64,000 nucleotides of DNA from Erigeron canadensis (Eukaryota; Streptophyta; Magnoliopsida; Asterales; Asteraceae), in contig NC_057761.1 of the NCBI RefSeq assembly GCF_010389155.1, positions 53,132,587 through 53,196,586 on the forward strand, given 5' to 3'. The notes beneath the pieces are model-generated. The model searched no databases. It saw only the letters and a list, made by a program, of their open reading frames with translations, and was not told the origin of the DNA. Each line of letters begins with the position of its first letter. The first letter of the stretch is position 1. Position numbers and translations under genes: made by a program. This document shows, piece after piece, positions 1 to 11,400 of the stretch.

Positions 1-410
1 TCTAAATCTATCAATATCTATCTACATCTACATATATGAATATAAATATAGATATATAGGAATTGAAAGGATAAACGATTGTTGATTATGATATATCTAT
101 ATAATATAATATGATGTGATATAATACAATAACAATAACCATTATATTATAATTATAGTTTTATATAAAATTGATCTGGAATTCTGGATCAGACTTTTTG
201 TTGAGATGATGAATATCCTCTTGTGTATTTTTTAAAATTATATTTATACTTATTTTGATTAAAAAATAGTTACATAATCTTGATTCACTCTCTATATATA
301 GTCTTATTTATTTATTTCTATCTATGATTTTATATTCATGTGTAAGTTACAGATATGCTAAGCTCAACATCTAGACTTATTGTTAATATAGTGATGATTT
401 TGATTGGGCA

Positions 411-452
<42 letters not shown>

Positions 453-1357
453 GCCACACTTGGATATAGCCTTTCTGCGGTGGCTTGTGGCAGTGCAGTG
501 GCCAGAAAGTGACTAATGGTGACCGACAGTGATGTAAGGAGGGGGTGGTGTAAGGGATGGTGTTTGGTAACATGGATATGACGAAATGTGAGGTGGTGTT
601 TAATTTTTGTGGTATATGCTTTATATAAATGCATAGATATCGATAACTGTAGTAGTATGTATAGATGTTGATGAGATGGATATTTATTGGTTATTTTCAT
701 TATTTATTAACTTTTGCTGCAACTTTGTATTGAAAGATTGAAATTTGTCATTCCTGTTGTTGATCTTGATGTTGTAGTTGCTTGTGAATGTAATACATCA
801 GAATTTAAAATGTCTAAAAGTTGATGGAGAGAAATGGAAATGGTAAGACCTAATAAACTAAATTTCCGTTTCAAATGATGACTTCACTAAGCATTTAAAT
901 CTTTAGCATTATGAACTAAGTCTGTGTGGCTGACTTACTGAATTAGCTATTTAGCTCAGCTGATTGTTTTTTTTTTTTTTTTTAAATTTTTCTATATAAG
1001 CTAAGTGTTTGATTTAGACGTAGATTTGTTAATTATTTTCCAGATACCTGCTTTCGTGCTTCTCGTTTATGTACTTGATTTCGATGTTGCGGTTGCATGT
1101 GAATATACAAACTTTATAAAATTGATGAAGTGGAATTTGACAAACTACACTATATATAAACTTTAGAATAATTCAATATTTTAATAGCTGGAAAATATGT
1201 TAAGCGTTGAAGGTTCTGATTTGATTGTGATCTATACACACACACATACATAAATATTACGGATTAGCAGGGTATTAATTAATATCGTTCCCTAAACTTC
1301 TGCCTTCTGGAAGTTTAGTGGATAATATGGTAGCCTCTGAATATTTTTTGTTTTAAC
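1..1357. other. AT-rich intergenic region, no gene seen
   Basis: No convincing coding region was found on either strand. The stretch holds an (AT)n microsatellite near 415-450, a run of T near 967-983 and a short (CA)n tract near 1230. A first non-coding exon or promoter of the hydrolase gene that follows could lie here, but no signal fixes it. Confidence 0.6.
415..450. repeat. (AT)n microsatellite
   Basis: About 17 uninterrupted TA dinucleotides. Short reading frames that cross it and encode a Tyr-Ile repeat are artefacts of the repeat. Confidence 0.9.
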
Positions 1358-4300
1358 ATGTGTGTATTTCAAGAAAGTTACTGTATTAAATATCTCACCG
1401 TCAGTGCTCAACTATATGCAGTTCTGATTGCAACTTCTGAAACTGATACAACCCCTCCCATGATACAAAAATTGTACATGCATCCTCCCAATGCTACTCG
1501 TATACTATTACCGGATGGCAGACACTTGGCTTACCTAGAGCAAGGGGTTCCATCTGAGAGGGCTCGATTTACTCTGGTCATATCACATTCTTTCCTTTCA
1601 TCACGACTTGCAGGTAGACATTTAATACAAGTGATAACCTCTACAAAATCCTCTCATTGGAACTATTAGAAAAGTAGAAATGATGAGAAAAGATAGATTT
1701 GCATAATTTATTATCTCTCATTTTTTTTATATATTTAAAATAGGAATACCTGGGATTAAGGCTTCACTACTCGAAGAATTTGGTGTTCGTTTGGTTACAT
1801 ATGATCTTCCTGGGTTTGGGGAAAGTGATCCTCATCCTGGCAGGACCCTTGAGTCTTCAGCAATGGACATGTTGTACTTATCATATGCTGTGCATATAAC
1901 TGACAAGTTCTGGGTGGTTGGACACTCTGGCGGAAGCTTACATACATGGGCTGCACTTAAGTATATTCCAGATAGAGTTGCAGGTATATTCTGCATTTTT
2001 TTGATGCATGCATTTTCACTACCAATGTTGCATCTATACAAAAAACTGAGTACCTTAACATCATTTAACATATACACCTTATGCGAAGTGATATGTTGAG
2101 GTGTCAATTACAGCCCATTTATATGAAAATGGGTAAACTCAGACTGTTTGTTCGATAACATGTCAAATTAGTATAATATCAAATAGTAGCTAAAATAAAA
2201 GTTGTTAGAAGGGTTGGATAGCTAAGCATGTCAAATGTTGTCTAATGTATATTCAAAGGCTTATGGCCTGAATCTGTATATTAGAGAATTTATATCATTA
2301 CTTTAATAATTTTGTTTATTTATATTTGATGCAACTAGTTGTAGTACTAAAAATTGTGAAGAATGGACAGAAAAGTGAATCTATTTTGACTAGTCATTTT
2401 AACCCTACACCTCCTCCACCTTTGCCATCTCTAGATATATATACTACTAGTGTCTCATGATTAAGTTATCATTAAGAATCACAAGTGTTTTTTTTTGGGC
2501 GGTAATTTATTAAAAGAAAATCTACAGGTTGAAAAGGATTCAACACGAAGATAAGGTTAAAAAAGTATTACATGTAAAGGAGAGGGTTTTTAAGCCACTC
2601 GTCCCATGATATAAAAGGTGGTTTCTTTGTTCTTTTCTCAAATTACAGGCGCTTTCATGGTAGCCCCATTGCTCAATCCATATGAACCAAGCATGAACAA
2701 GATTGAAAAACGTAGAGCCTGGGAAAAATGGACATTGAAAAGGAAATTTATGTACTTCTTAGCACGGAAGTTTCCGGCACTTCTTCCATACTTCTACCGC
2801 AGCAGCTTCTTGTCAGGAAACCTTGATCAAATAGATAAGTGGCTATCAATGTCACTTGGAAAAAGGGTTAGTAATCTTGAATGATGATCACTTTATTGGC
2901 AAAACCAGAGGTGGCCTTTTCAAATCATTTGAATGGGCCAATTTGGGCTGTTGTTTATCTGAAAACAGGTCAAATGGTCAAATCAATGGGTTTAGCTAAA
3001 CAAGGAATGGGTTATATGAGCCAAATTAGTTGAAAGTCACCCAAAGTCTGTTTAATGCATACAGTCTCCTAAAATGCTTAGTTCAAAATTTTTTAATGGT
3101 ATTATAACAATACTGTATTTGTTAACGTAACTAACATTTTAGTTAATTGTTAAGAAGTAAAATCAAAAGGACGAGTAAGTGTTTGCAGTTCAATTTGACC
3201 CATCCTTAACAGCTTTGACTGTCCTAAGAAACATATTTTGACCTATGACCGAAGTCGCACATCTTGCCAAAATGCCACCACCTCTGTGTATAAGGCTAAA
3301 TTTGAGTAATATACAACTGTCGCTTTCTCTTGGTTTTTTGTACCAAAAAATAACATCCGAAGTGGAACAACTTCATTATTACTCATTATATAGATCTGGA
3401 TACTATGAAGTGTTAAAAAGTAAATATTAGTTGATTTAGCACTTGAAGTTGGATTTATCTGTTTTGTTTCACTGTTTCAGGGTTACTTGTATCTTCTGTT
3501 TCTGTAGATGTCTGATTGGAGAATTCTATGACTTGGCAGGACAATATTTTCATTGAAGAAGTAAAATATCAAGAGTTCTGGCAGAGGGATTTAGGGGAGT
3601 CAGTTCGACAGGGTAATGTAAAACCCTTTGTAGAGGAAGCAGTCTTGCAGGTATCAAATTGGGGTTTTAGCATCAGTGATCTCAATGTCCAGAAGAAACG
3701 TCAAGGAAAAGGAATCATCTTCTGGCTCAAGTCTATATACACACGACCTCGAGAAGAGTTGACTGGCTTTCTCGGTCCAATACATATATGGCAGGTCAGT
3801 GCAATTTTTTTCTCGTTATGCTGTATGCAGAGGTGGGGACTATAGGCGGGTTGGGTAACTGGTCAAAACCAACTATTTTGGGCACAGCAAATCGAAATGG
3901 GTCAGGTTGACCCAAAATACTTTTGACAAATTCTTTTTCCTATAATTAATAATTAGCTTATCAGATACAATTCTACTTAACTTTAATTAAATTAACAGTC
4001 TAATTCTTTTTCTAATAATAATATAATTTACGAGACTTTCGAGTTTTGACCCATTTGAACTGCTTCTATTTTTAGCTAATTAGCTTTTATGGGAAAATCA
4101 TAAGTGCAGTTAACAACACCTAAGAGATACCGTGCACCATTCGTTAATGAATGGGGTTGAAGTTGCCAACTTTGAGTAGATACCATTTGTATACAACTCA
4201 AACTGGTTGAATAGGTCGATTTGGATGTGTTTGATCTCAGATGGGTCAAAATCAAATGGTTGGTTAAAAGGGAAACAAAAGGCACCATATACTACTTTTA

Positions 4301-4862
4301 AGTGCATAAAACCTGCTAAATCATTTTTATTCAAAGATATGGACGGTTATTACGCACAAAAATTATTTACAAAAATGTATTAAAAAGGTGTTTGGACCAC
4401 TACATGGTCCGTTCATCTCGCCAGCTCCAATATTCAAGTATTTGTCTAATTGTGTCTATAAACGCTGTGCGTTTATCATCTTTTGTAACCCTTTGAATTG
4501 TTTGGAATCCCGAGTCATATATGCTAACAATCATATTCATATGTTGCTTATAATGTTAACAGGGGATGGAAGATAGGGTGGTGCCACCATCAATGAGTGA
4601 CTATGTACATCGAGTGCTACCAGGAGCAATGGTGCATAAACTTCTTTATGAGGGCCATTTCACCTACTTTTACTTTTGTGACGAATGTCATAGACAGATG
4701 CTCACCACGGTATTTGGCAACCCGCAAGGTCCTTTGCCAATTACAGTTGAACCAGTAATTCCCATGAAGAACGATACTAATGAAGTAACTGAAGAAACAG
4801 AGGAAGAAGAGGAGATACAAGTTAGTTATTCAGACTACAATTCAGATATTACTTTTCTTTAG
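1358..4862 (+). CDS. alpha/beta-hydrolase superfamily protein, five exons
   Basis: Exons 1358-1613, 1744-1983, 2649-2866, 3540-3794 and 4563-4862 join in phase through GT-AG introns to give about 422 residues. The fold is clear: a DGRHLAY strand near the N terminus, oxyanion-side motif DLPGFGESD (about 106-114), nucleophile elbow GHSGGS with Ser147, acid Asp327 in MEDRVVPP and base His355 in YEGHF. All three catalytic residues are therefore present. The tail after residue 385 is a Glu-rich, probably disordered segment. Related plant proteins usually have an N-terminal membrane anchor before the DGRHLAY strand. Here the first 45 residues are not a clear anchor, so the true start may be in an upstream exon and 1358 is only the first in-frame Met. 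The substrate is unknown; the family covers esterases, lipases and epoxide hydrolases. Introns 3 and 4 hold AT-rich repeat remnants. Confidence 0.88.
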
Positions 4863-5396
4863 TTCAGCTTGAGATGCGAATTTTAGATGCATACACAACA
4901 CTTTGTTAGAGCCGATGACTGATCCCAATGCAGTCATGCTAATAACACTTTGTAGGCTGGAAAAGAGATCAGCAAACCCACCAGCCAAGATACTTGAATG
5001 ATGATTATACATAGTAAAAGATTAGATTTGTATATCCGGCTCTTGATCTGACCGGTAGGGTATAACTTTTCATCCACAATTAAGGGTTGTGGTTGTGAAA
5101 AGGATCGAAGAAACAAAACGGCTATGAAATGTGGATTTCTGTCAAGTATAATGTTTTGCATTAGATGAGTTAATTGACATAAACATCACACGTTGAGCAT
5201 TGATTAAATTCAAACAATTAGCTCATCCGTGAGATAAATGAGCTACATAATGTACATTTCACACTGTTTCTTGGATGCCTGATCACTAAGGTGTTGAGCC
5301 CTTGATTTAACGGGTCATTAGAACCAAACAGGTCAAAAACTTGGAGGGTGTTTGACTGTTCGGGATTTTGATTTGAAAAGATTATCTTTATCTATA
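4863..5396. other. intergenic, 3' flank of the hydrolase
   Basis: No coding sequence was recognised. This is probably the 3' UTR of the hydrolase followed by spacer up to the Helitron-like start at 5397. Confidence 0.5.
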
Positions 5397-7952
5397 TCTA
5401 TACTAACTTATAAAGCATTTTGCCTTTATTGAAAATCTCAATTCATGATTTGAAGTATCTAAAATACCTATCTCTTTTTATTTGCTAATTTAAACATACT
5501 AAGCTAATAGCTAATATACCTATAATACCTTTAAATCCTAACCACTCATTTTGTTCTCTCTTCAAATATCAATCATTCATTTTTTTTCTCTCTCCTGAAT
5601 AAATTATTTTATACATCTAATTCATTCAAAATCTTTTATCTCAAAAACCGTATATCGATAAATTATAAAAATTAAAATTTTATGCTATTTCATTAGCGAT
5701 GTTAATCGATATACTTTCGACGATTTTTTAAATGCGAGTGCGAAGCCCGTACGGATAAAGCATTTGATTATCACATTTTATGACTTATCACCTCCTATGA
5801 CCTATCACCCCTACCATCTCATCGCCGCAATGCACGAACACTTTCCCTCGTATTAATAAACAAACTACCCTTCTCTATTTTCAACTCTCTACCTTTAAAA
5901 TACCCAAAATACCCTTAATTTTTAACACAAAACTAACTCACACACTAAATCTACCCAATATATCCCTAAAATATTTTACACCCATATTTATCCAAACTAT
6001 CTATCTCCTTTAATAATTAATTTAAATATTTCCACTTAATATCTTTATAATATTCATAATAAAGTTATAAAAGATACATCCCTTAACCATAAAATAACTA
6101 CACTACCATTTACGTCAATTATATTTTGATTAATAACCACATCGTTACCACCACTGCCACTAACAACACCTGTTGCTGCTGCCGCCCCCGCATTACGCGG
6201 GTACCCATCTCTTTTTGCAAAAGGCAAATATGGTATTAACATTTTAATCTTGTTTTATACTGTATCTAATGAGTTGTCCATGTATATTAACTGGTCTTAA
6301 TCTTAATATCCACAATGTGTAATTTACTTTTCAAAATAACAATGAAATAAAAACCAAGTCACAATTAGGAATTGTGGAAAGTCATCTCGGGTTTTATCAA
6401 ATATATCTTGGTTTCGACTCTTTAAAATGACAAATTTAAAGGTAACAAATTTGGTAGTTTACTAGTGTTACAATTTTTGTAGCCTACCAATTCTAAAGTC
6501 TAAAAGTTTTTGGTAGCCTTTTAAGTTTTTAGGTCAGCTCACAAACAAAGTTAAAAGAATATCACGAGTAATAACTTCAACCCACAAAACCACACCATTA
6601 TTGTAATAACTTATTCATGTTTTATTGTTTCCGTATAGAGTTTCACCAAATTGGGTTTCTTACATTCATATCTATATCTAATGGGCCAAATGAAAAAAAA
6701 AAAAAATCATAACAATTAGAACACATGGATTAATCATATGTAACAAATCTAAAGTATTTAACTAAGGATGATACATCTAAATTAACCAATCTCAATATAT
6801 ATTAGGATGATAAACGTGCAATGTTGTGAAATCAATATATTTGTAATTTTTGGATTTTCCATCAGTTTTGTTTGTTGGTGGTATATCAAGGATGCTAAAA
6901 GTAAGGATGAAAATTATTTTGGTGTGTTGTTGGATTTTCCTGGTAGTTACCGATTCTACCTTGGATTTGATATTATTTTTTGGTACCGAGATCGAGATAG
7001 CACAAACATAAAATCGGGATTTGAGATATTTGGTTCACCCCAAGCTAAAGTCGTAGAAGAGAATATAACTTATAAAAACTATATAAAAACTAATAATTCA
7101 TAATGTTTTCTTATGGTAATTATTAATAATCAATAACTTAAATTAATCAATATGATGATCATAACATAGATTCATAGATAGATATAAATATGATAAACAA
7201 GTTATCATAAAATTGATTTAAACCCTCAAATGTATATTAATTATATTAGTATAATATTAAAAGGGAAAGTTATGAACAATGCCACCGCCATGTGACATTG
7301 TTTTACTGGTCCACCTACACCATGCGTTATTACTCGAATTTTGTCATATCGGATTTCGTTTTATTTTGTTTTTTTTCGGCTGTCTTGGTTTTTTGCACAA
7401 TTTTAATGCTTTTGTGTGCATTTCTAACATCTTATACAATTATACCCACATCACTGCACTGTTCTATTGGTTTACTTACACCCTGCGTTATTACTCGGAT
7501 TTGTAATATCGGATTTGGTTTTGGTTTTTTTTCGGTTTTTCTTGGTTTCTTGCACAATTTTTTTGTTTTTGTGTTTTTTTCTAACATCTTATACCTCACA
7601 TCACTACTTACATTTTGCTACATCGAATCCAGTTTGGGGTTTTTTCTTTCGACATTTTCTTGGCTTTTTTCCATAGTTTTTTACTTCAGTGTTTTCAACC
7701 AATATATTCAAAACTTTTACTCATTATTTTTTTCTTATTTGATTTTGGTTTTATTGCATAAATTAAATGCATGTATTCAATATTACATACTTTTTAATAT
7801 GGTTTTCTTAGTTTTTATCCCACAAACATTTCTTTTAAGTGATATTTTGTTTTTTTTATAATTTTATTTTTAAATTTTTAAATAAGTTCAATGCAAATAG
7901 ACTGAGTCATATTAATAAAAGAATTAGAGCCCTACGGGCCCAACATCACTAG
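5397..7952 (+). mobile_element. Helitron-like element, non-autonomous (candidate)
   Basis: The left end reads TCTATACTAACTTATAAAG after an A, which resembles the 5' TC terminus of plant Helitrons. The right end has a short GC hairpin (GCCC-TAC-GGGC, about 7929-7939), then CTAG at 7949-7952 followed by T, the expected 3' Helitron end for insertion between A and T. No Rep/helicase gene is seen, so it would be non-autonomous. It contains a GC-rich palindromic segment (about 6180-6210) that recurs elsewhere in the window and a diverged tandem repeat near 7300-7640. The two ends might belong to separate elements. Confidence 0.5.
7301..7640. repeat. diverged tandem repeat, unit about 165 bp
   Basis: The block with ATGCGTTATTACTCG, then TCGGATTT, a T-rich stretch, CTTGGTTT and TTTCTAACATCTTATAC occurs twice in direct orientation (about 7301-7440 and 7466-7600). 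A third, decayed part lies near 7610-7680. The hydrophobic reading frames here are by-products of T-rich DNA. Confidence 0.7.
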
Positions 7953-8318
7953 TTACTTACCAATAAAATTACGGGAAAATGTAACTTATGACTAGCTACT
8001 GTTGTATAAAAGAAACTTTAGTCGGATTCATTGTATGTAAGTAACTTGTTTAAACTGAATGAATCGTGTAATAAGCTGATGTAGAGGTCTCTCGTTAGAT
8101 CATATATAAGATGGCTGGTAGTGCCACATTGATTTTTAGCCACATTGAATTTTACACGAACCCGATTAAAATTTGTTTCATGTTGTAAGTTACACACAAA
8201 TACTTTTCCCTAAAATTACAAGCCACAATATACAGTTTGAAGTTGAAAAATAAAGGAGTCGGTCTTTCGTCTTTCTTCTGCTTCTCCTGCAGTTGTGCAT
8301 ATGTATTGGATTGAATGA
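7953..8318. other. upstream region of the tRNA ligase gene
   Basis: No gene is seen. Pyrimidine-rich sequence appears near 8260-8300, just before the upstream start codon, as is common in plant leaders. No TATA box stands out. Confidence 0.5.
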
Positions 8319-8480
8319 ATGGTATCATTGTCACTGTTCATTTCTTCTTCATCTTTTACTCGCACTGCCTTTCATTCTTCTTATTCTTCTAGAAGCTTCC
8401 ATTTACCTCGATTCCTTTGTCCCAAATTCATTCATAATAATAATAATAATAATAATAATCACTCTGCTCGCTTCATCATC
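8319..8480 (+). other. in-frame N-terminal extension of the tRNA ligase, transit-peptide-like
   Basis: An upstream ATG at 8319 is in frame with the ATG at 8481 and adds 54 residues. The extension has 12 Ser, four Arg, one Lys and no acidic residue, which is the composition of a chloroplast transit peptide. Residues 40-47 are eight Asn encoded by an (AAT)8 microsatellite. Plant tRNA ligase has been reported in plastids as well as the nucleus, so alternative starts could give two locations. Which start is used cannot be decided from sequence. Confidence 0.55.
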
Positions 8481-11400
8481 ATGCCGCACCGTAAACAGGT
8501 ATATATCTATATTTACTTCAATCAAACTTATAACACTTATTCTATATTTTTACTTATATATTTGCCTGTTTGTTACTTGCTTATTATTTTTGTGACGCAA
8601 TAGTATACAGTTGATAGTAAACAATTTGTTACTACTATTTTTCTTAAATATATTTACTACTAGTTGTAGAGGGAGTGTGTGTGTGTGATCAGGTTAGGTG
8701 CATCTACAGTTTGCTGTATTTCTGTGTATCTAAGTGTTTGTTTAGGTTTTATGTATCTGGTTACCTTTTATGAATGTAAACCATTGACGCTTTTCCGATT
8801 CACGGAGAACTTTTTTGGCTGCCACGTCACCCAAAAATAATTCTAGCCACCTAAAGGAGGTTTTAGCCCTAGAAAAACGTTGGTACTTTTCTCAAAATTT
8901 CAAAATGGAGGGCGGTGACTCATATAAAGGAACGGAAGGGCAATTTAAAACCGTTGTCTGAAAATCAAGGTTTTCTACAAGAGACAAGATATATGTTTTA
9001 TACAATGGTGTGGTTATTATTCGGTAATCCGATTAGTTTTTGTAAAGTGTGATGTAATTTATGCTGCAGTTATTCTGTTCAATGCGACTTTTTGTTAATC
9101 AAGTGATAAGTGCATGAAGCATAAGACTAGGTTTTTCGCTTCTTATGTTCTAGTTGGTAAGTGTTGATATGAGGGTTATGCGTTCCAAAGTGTGTATTGA
9201 TTTCTATATTATGAGGAACATTAGAGTTTGATTGAATGTCCAAGCTATAGGTTCTTTTATTTTTTCTTTTAAAGTTAGGTCTCAGTTTCTATAACCTGCC
9301 TATGATTTGATACTAAAAAGAATTGTACATTAATTGGGTTAATTTGATAATTTCCAGAAAAAGAGTGATCGTTCGGATCAGAAGTCGATTCAAAAGCCAA
9401 GTAGCAGCAAGACGGATGGACTGTCCGCTGAAGCTATCACCAATAGAATTAGTAAGCTCAACATTGTTGAAAATAGTGCACAGTCCCGTGTTCCAGTGCC
9501 ACAGTTCGGGAGTATTAATTTAGATGAGATAGCACCGCTGCATGGTCAAATTAGTGGACCAAAGTCCTACGGGACAGCATCTGCTGCTAAGGTTGATGCC
9601 ACTAATACTGCAGCTCAAACTGCTGTGTCGAGTAATTTGTTCAAAAACAATTTGTTGGAGAAATTCACTGTGGATAAATATACATATGCCAATGCCAAAA
9701 TTAATGCAGTATTCTATCCCAAATTTGAAAATGAGAAGTCTGATCAAGAGGTAAACTGTTATTGTTTTTCTCGTAGTTATGATTTTGGTTGTCATTTATA
9801 TTGAGTAGCTTTGGTGTGAATAAAGTCTTTTACATTTGTTTAATACAGGTTAGGATAAAGATTATTGATAAGGTATCGGAAGGCAAGGCCACATTGGAGG
9901 TATGTGAGTGTGTATTATTTTCAGTGATATTGATTTATTATGATGCCCCTTTTATTACATGTATATCCTTTCATGATATTATTAGGTCTCTCTTAAACAC
10001 TCTGGATCACTTTTCATGTATGCTGGTCATGAAGGTGGGGCATATGCAAAGAACAGCTTCGGGAATATGTATGTTTAGACCCCTTTGTTTTTGGCATTAT
10101 GTTAGCTGCATCGTGCCATCATCAGTCTGATTATCTTTTAGATATTATTTTCATCATCATTTTTTGAATCTACATATATATTACTTCCATTTCCAAAATG
10201 GTTATGTTAAGTTTGATAACCTTCAGTTACTAACTACCTCCGTCTATGAAACTGCAGCGTAGATATATTCTCACAAGTAAAAGTTATCAGCACAGCACAT
10301 TATAAAGTTTAGACATATTGCATTCTATCTATGTACTTTGTTTTTGTCATGCAGTTATACTGCGGTTGGGGTTTTTGTTCTTGGAAGAACATTTCGCCAG
10401 GCATGGGGCACTGAAGCAAGCAAAAAGCAAGCAGAGTTCAATGAGTTCTTGAAGGTACTCATCATATTAAACATCATGACCAGTATTTGATGAACAATGA
10501 GAAAGATTAGGCATTTTTTATCGTTCTTTTCATGGATGTGTTCTTTTAGTTAAAGCACATGAATATAGCTATGGAATTGGTGACTGCTGTTTTAGGAGAC
10601 CATGGCCAGCGACCTCGTGAAGATTATGGTGAGAGAATTAATTCATTTGATTACCATCTTTTTTTTTGACAACGATGGTTAAACTTTGGCTTTCTGGTGC
10701 TTATGGAAATTGCATGTCTTCTTGAGCAGTTGTTGTGACTGCCGTCACTGAATTGGGGGATGGGAAGCCCAAGTTCTATTCCACTCCTGAGATTATAGCC
10801 TTTTGCAGAAAGTGGCGTTTGCCTACGAATCATGTTTGGTTGTTCTCAACAAGGTGATTATCTAGAATGTTACATACATGGATAGCACTATGGCACTACC
10901 TTCTATCCCTACTCCATTCCAAAATAAATGACATTTTCTATGTTAGCAACTCTTAATCATTTCTAACATTGCTCTTCTTTTATGGGTGCTCCATTGAATT
11001 CTATAAGAAATTAATCATTCTTTTCATGAATATTACTTTTATCCAATTAAAAGAGTCTGTATTTTTTTGAAGGAACTCGGTTACAACTTTTTTTGCTGCT
11101 TATGATGCACTATGTGAGGAAGGCACAGCTACATCCGTATGTAAAGCTCTTGATGAAATGGCAGATATCTCCGTGCCAGGTGCAACAGTTTATCTCCATT
11201 GGACATATACTTATGTTGGAATTTAACTGTTGAATTAGAAAGGGTTGAATTAAATGTTGCCATAAGATTTGATGGTTGATATACTAGGGTATGTTATGGG
11301 TGTTAGGCCCTTGTTCAAGAAAGTAGGTGGAGCTTTAAGAATCACTAATGCATCAACATGTACAACTAAAGAACAATGTAAAGTTCTAAAACATGCATTA

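Noticed and set aside
413..700. Minus-strand open frames with a Tyr-Ile repeat
   Set aside because: The repeat is an (AT)n microsatellite and the rest has no domain or codon pattern of a gene.
7279..7861. Hydrophobic open frames that look like membrane proteins
   Set aside because: They run through T-rich tandem repeats inside the Helitron-like element; Phe/Leu richness follows from base composition.
9789..10130. Plus-strand frame overlapping tRNA ligase exons 3 and 4
   Set aside because: It reads across introns out of the gene frame; the spliced model explains the conserved residues.
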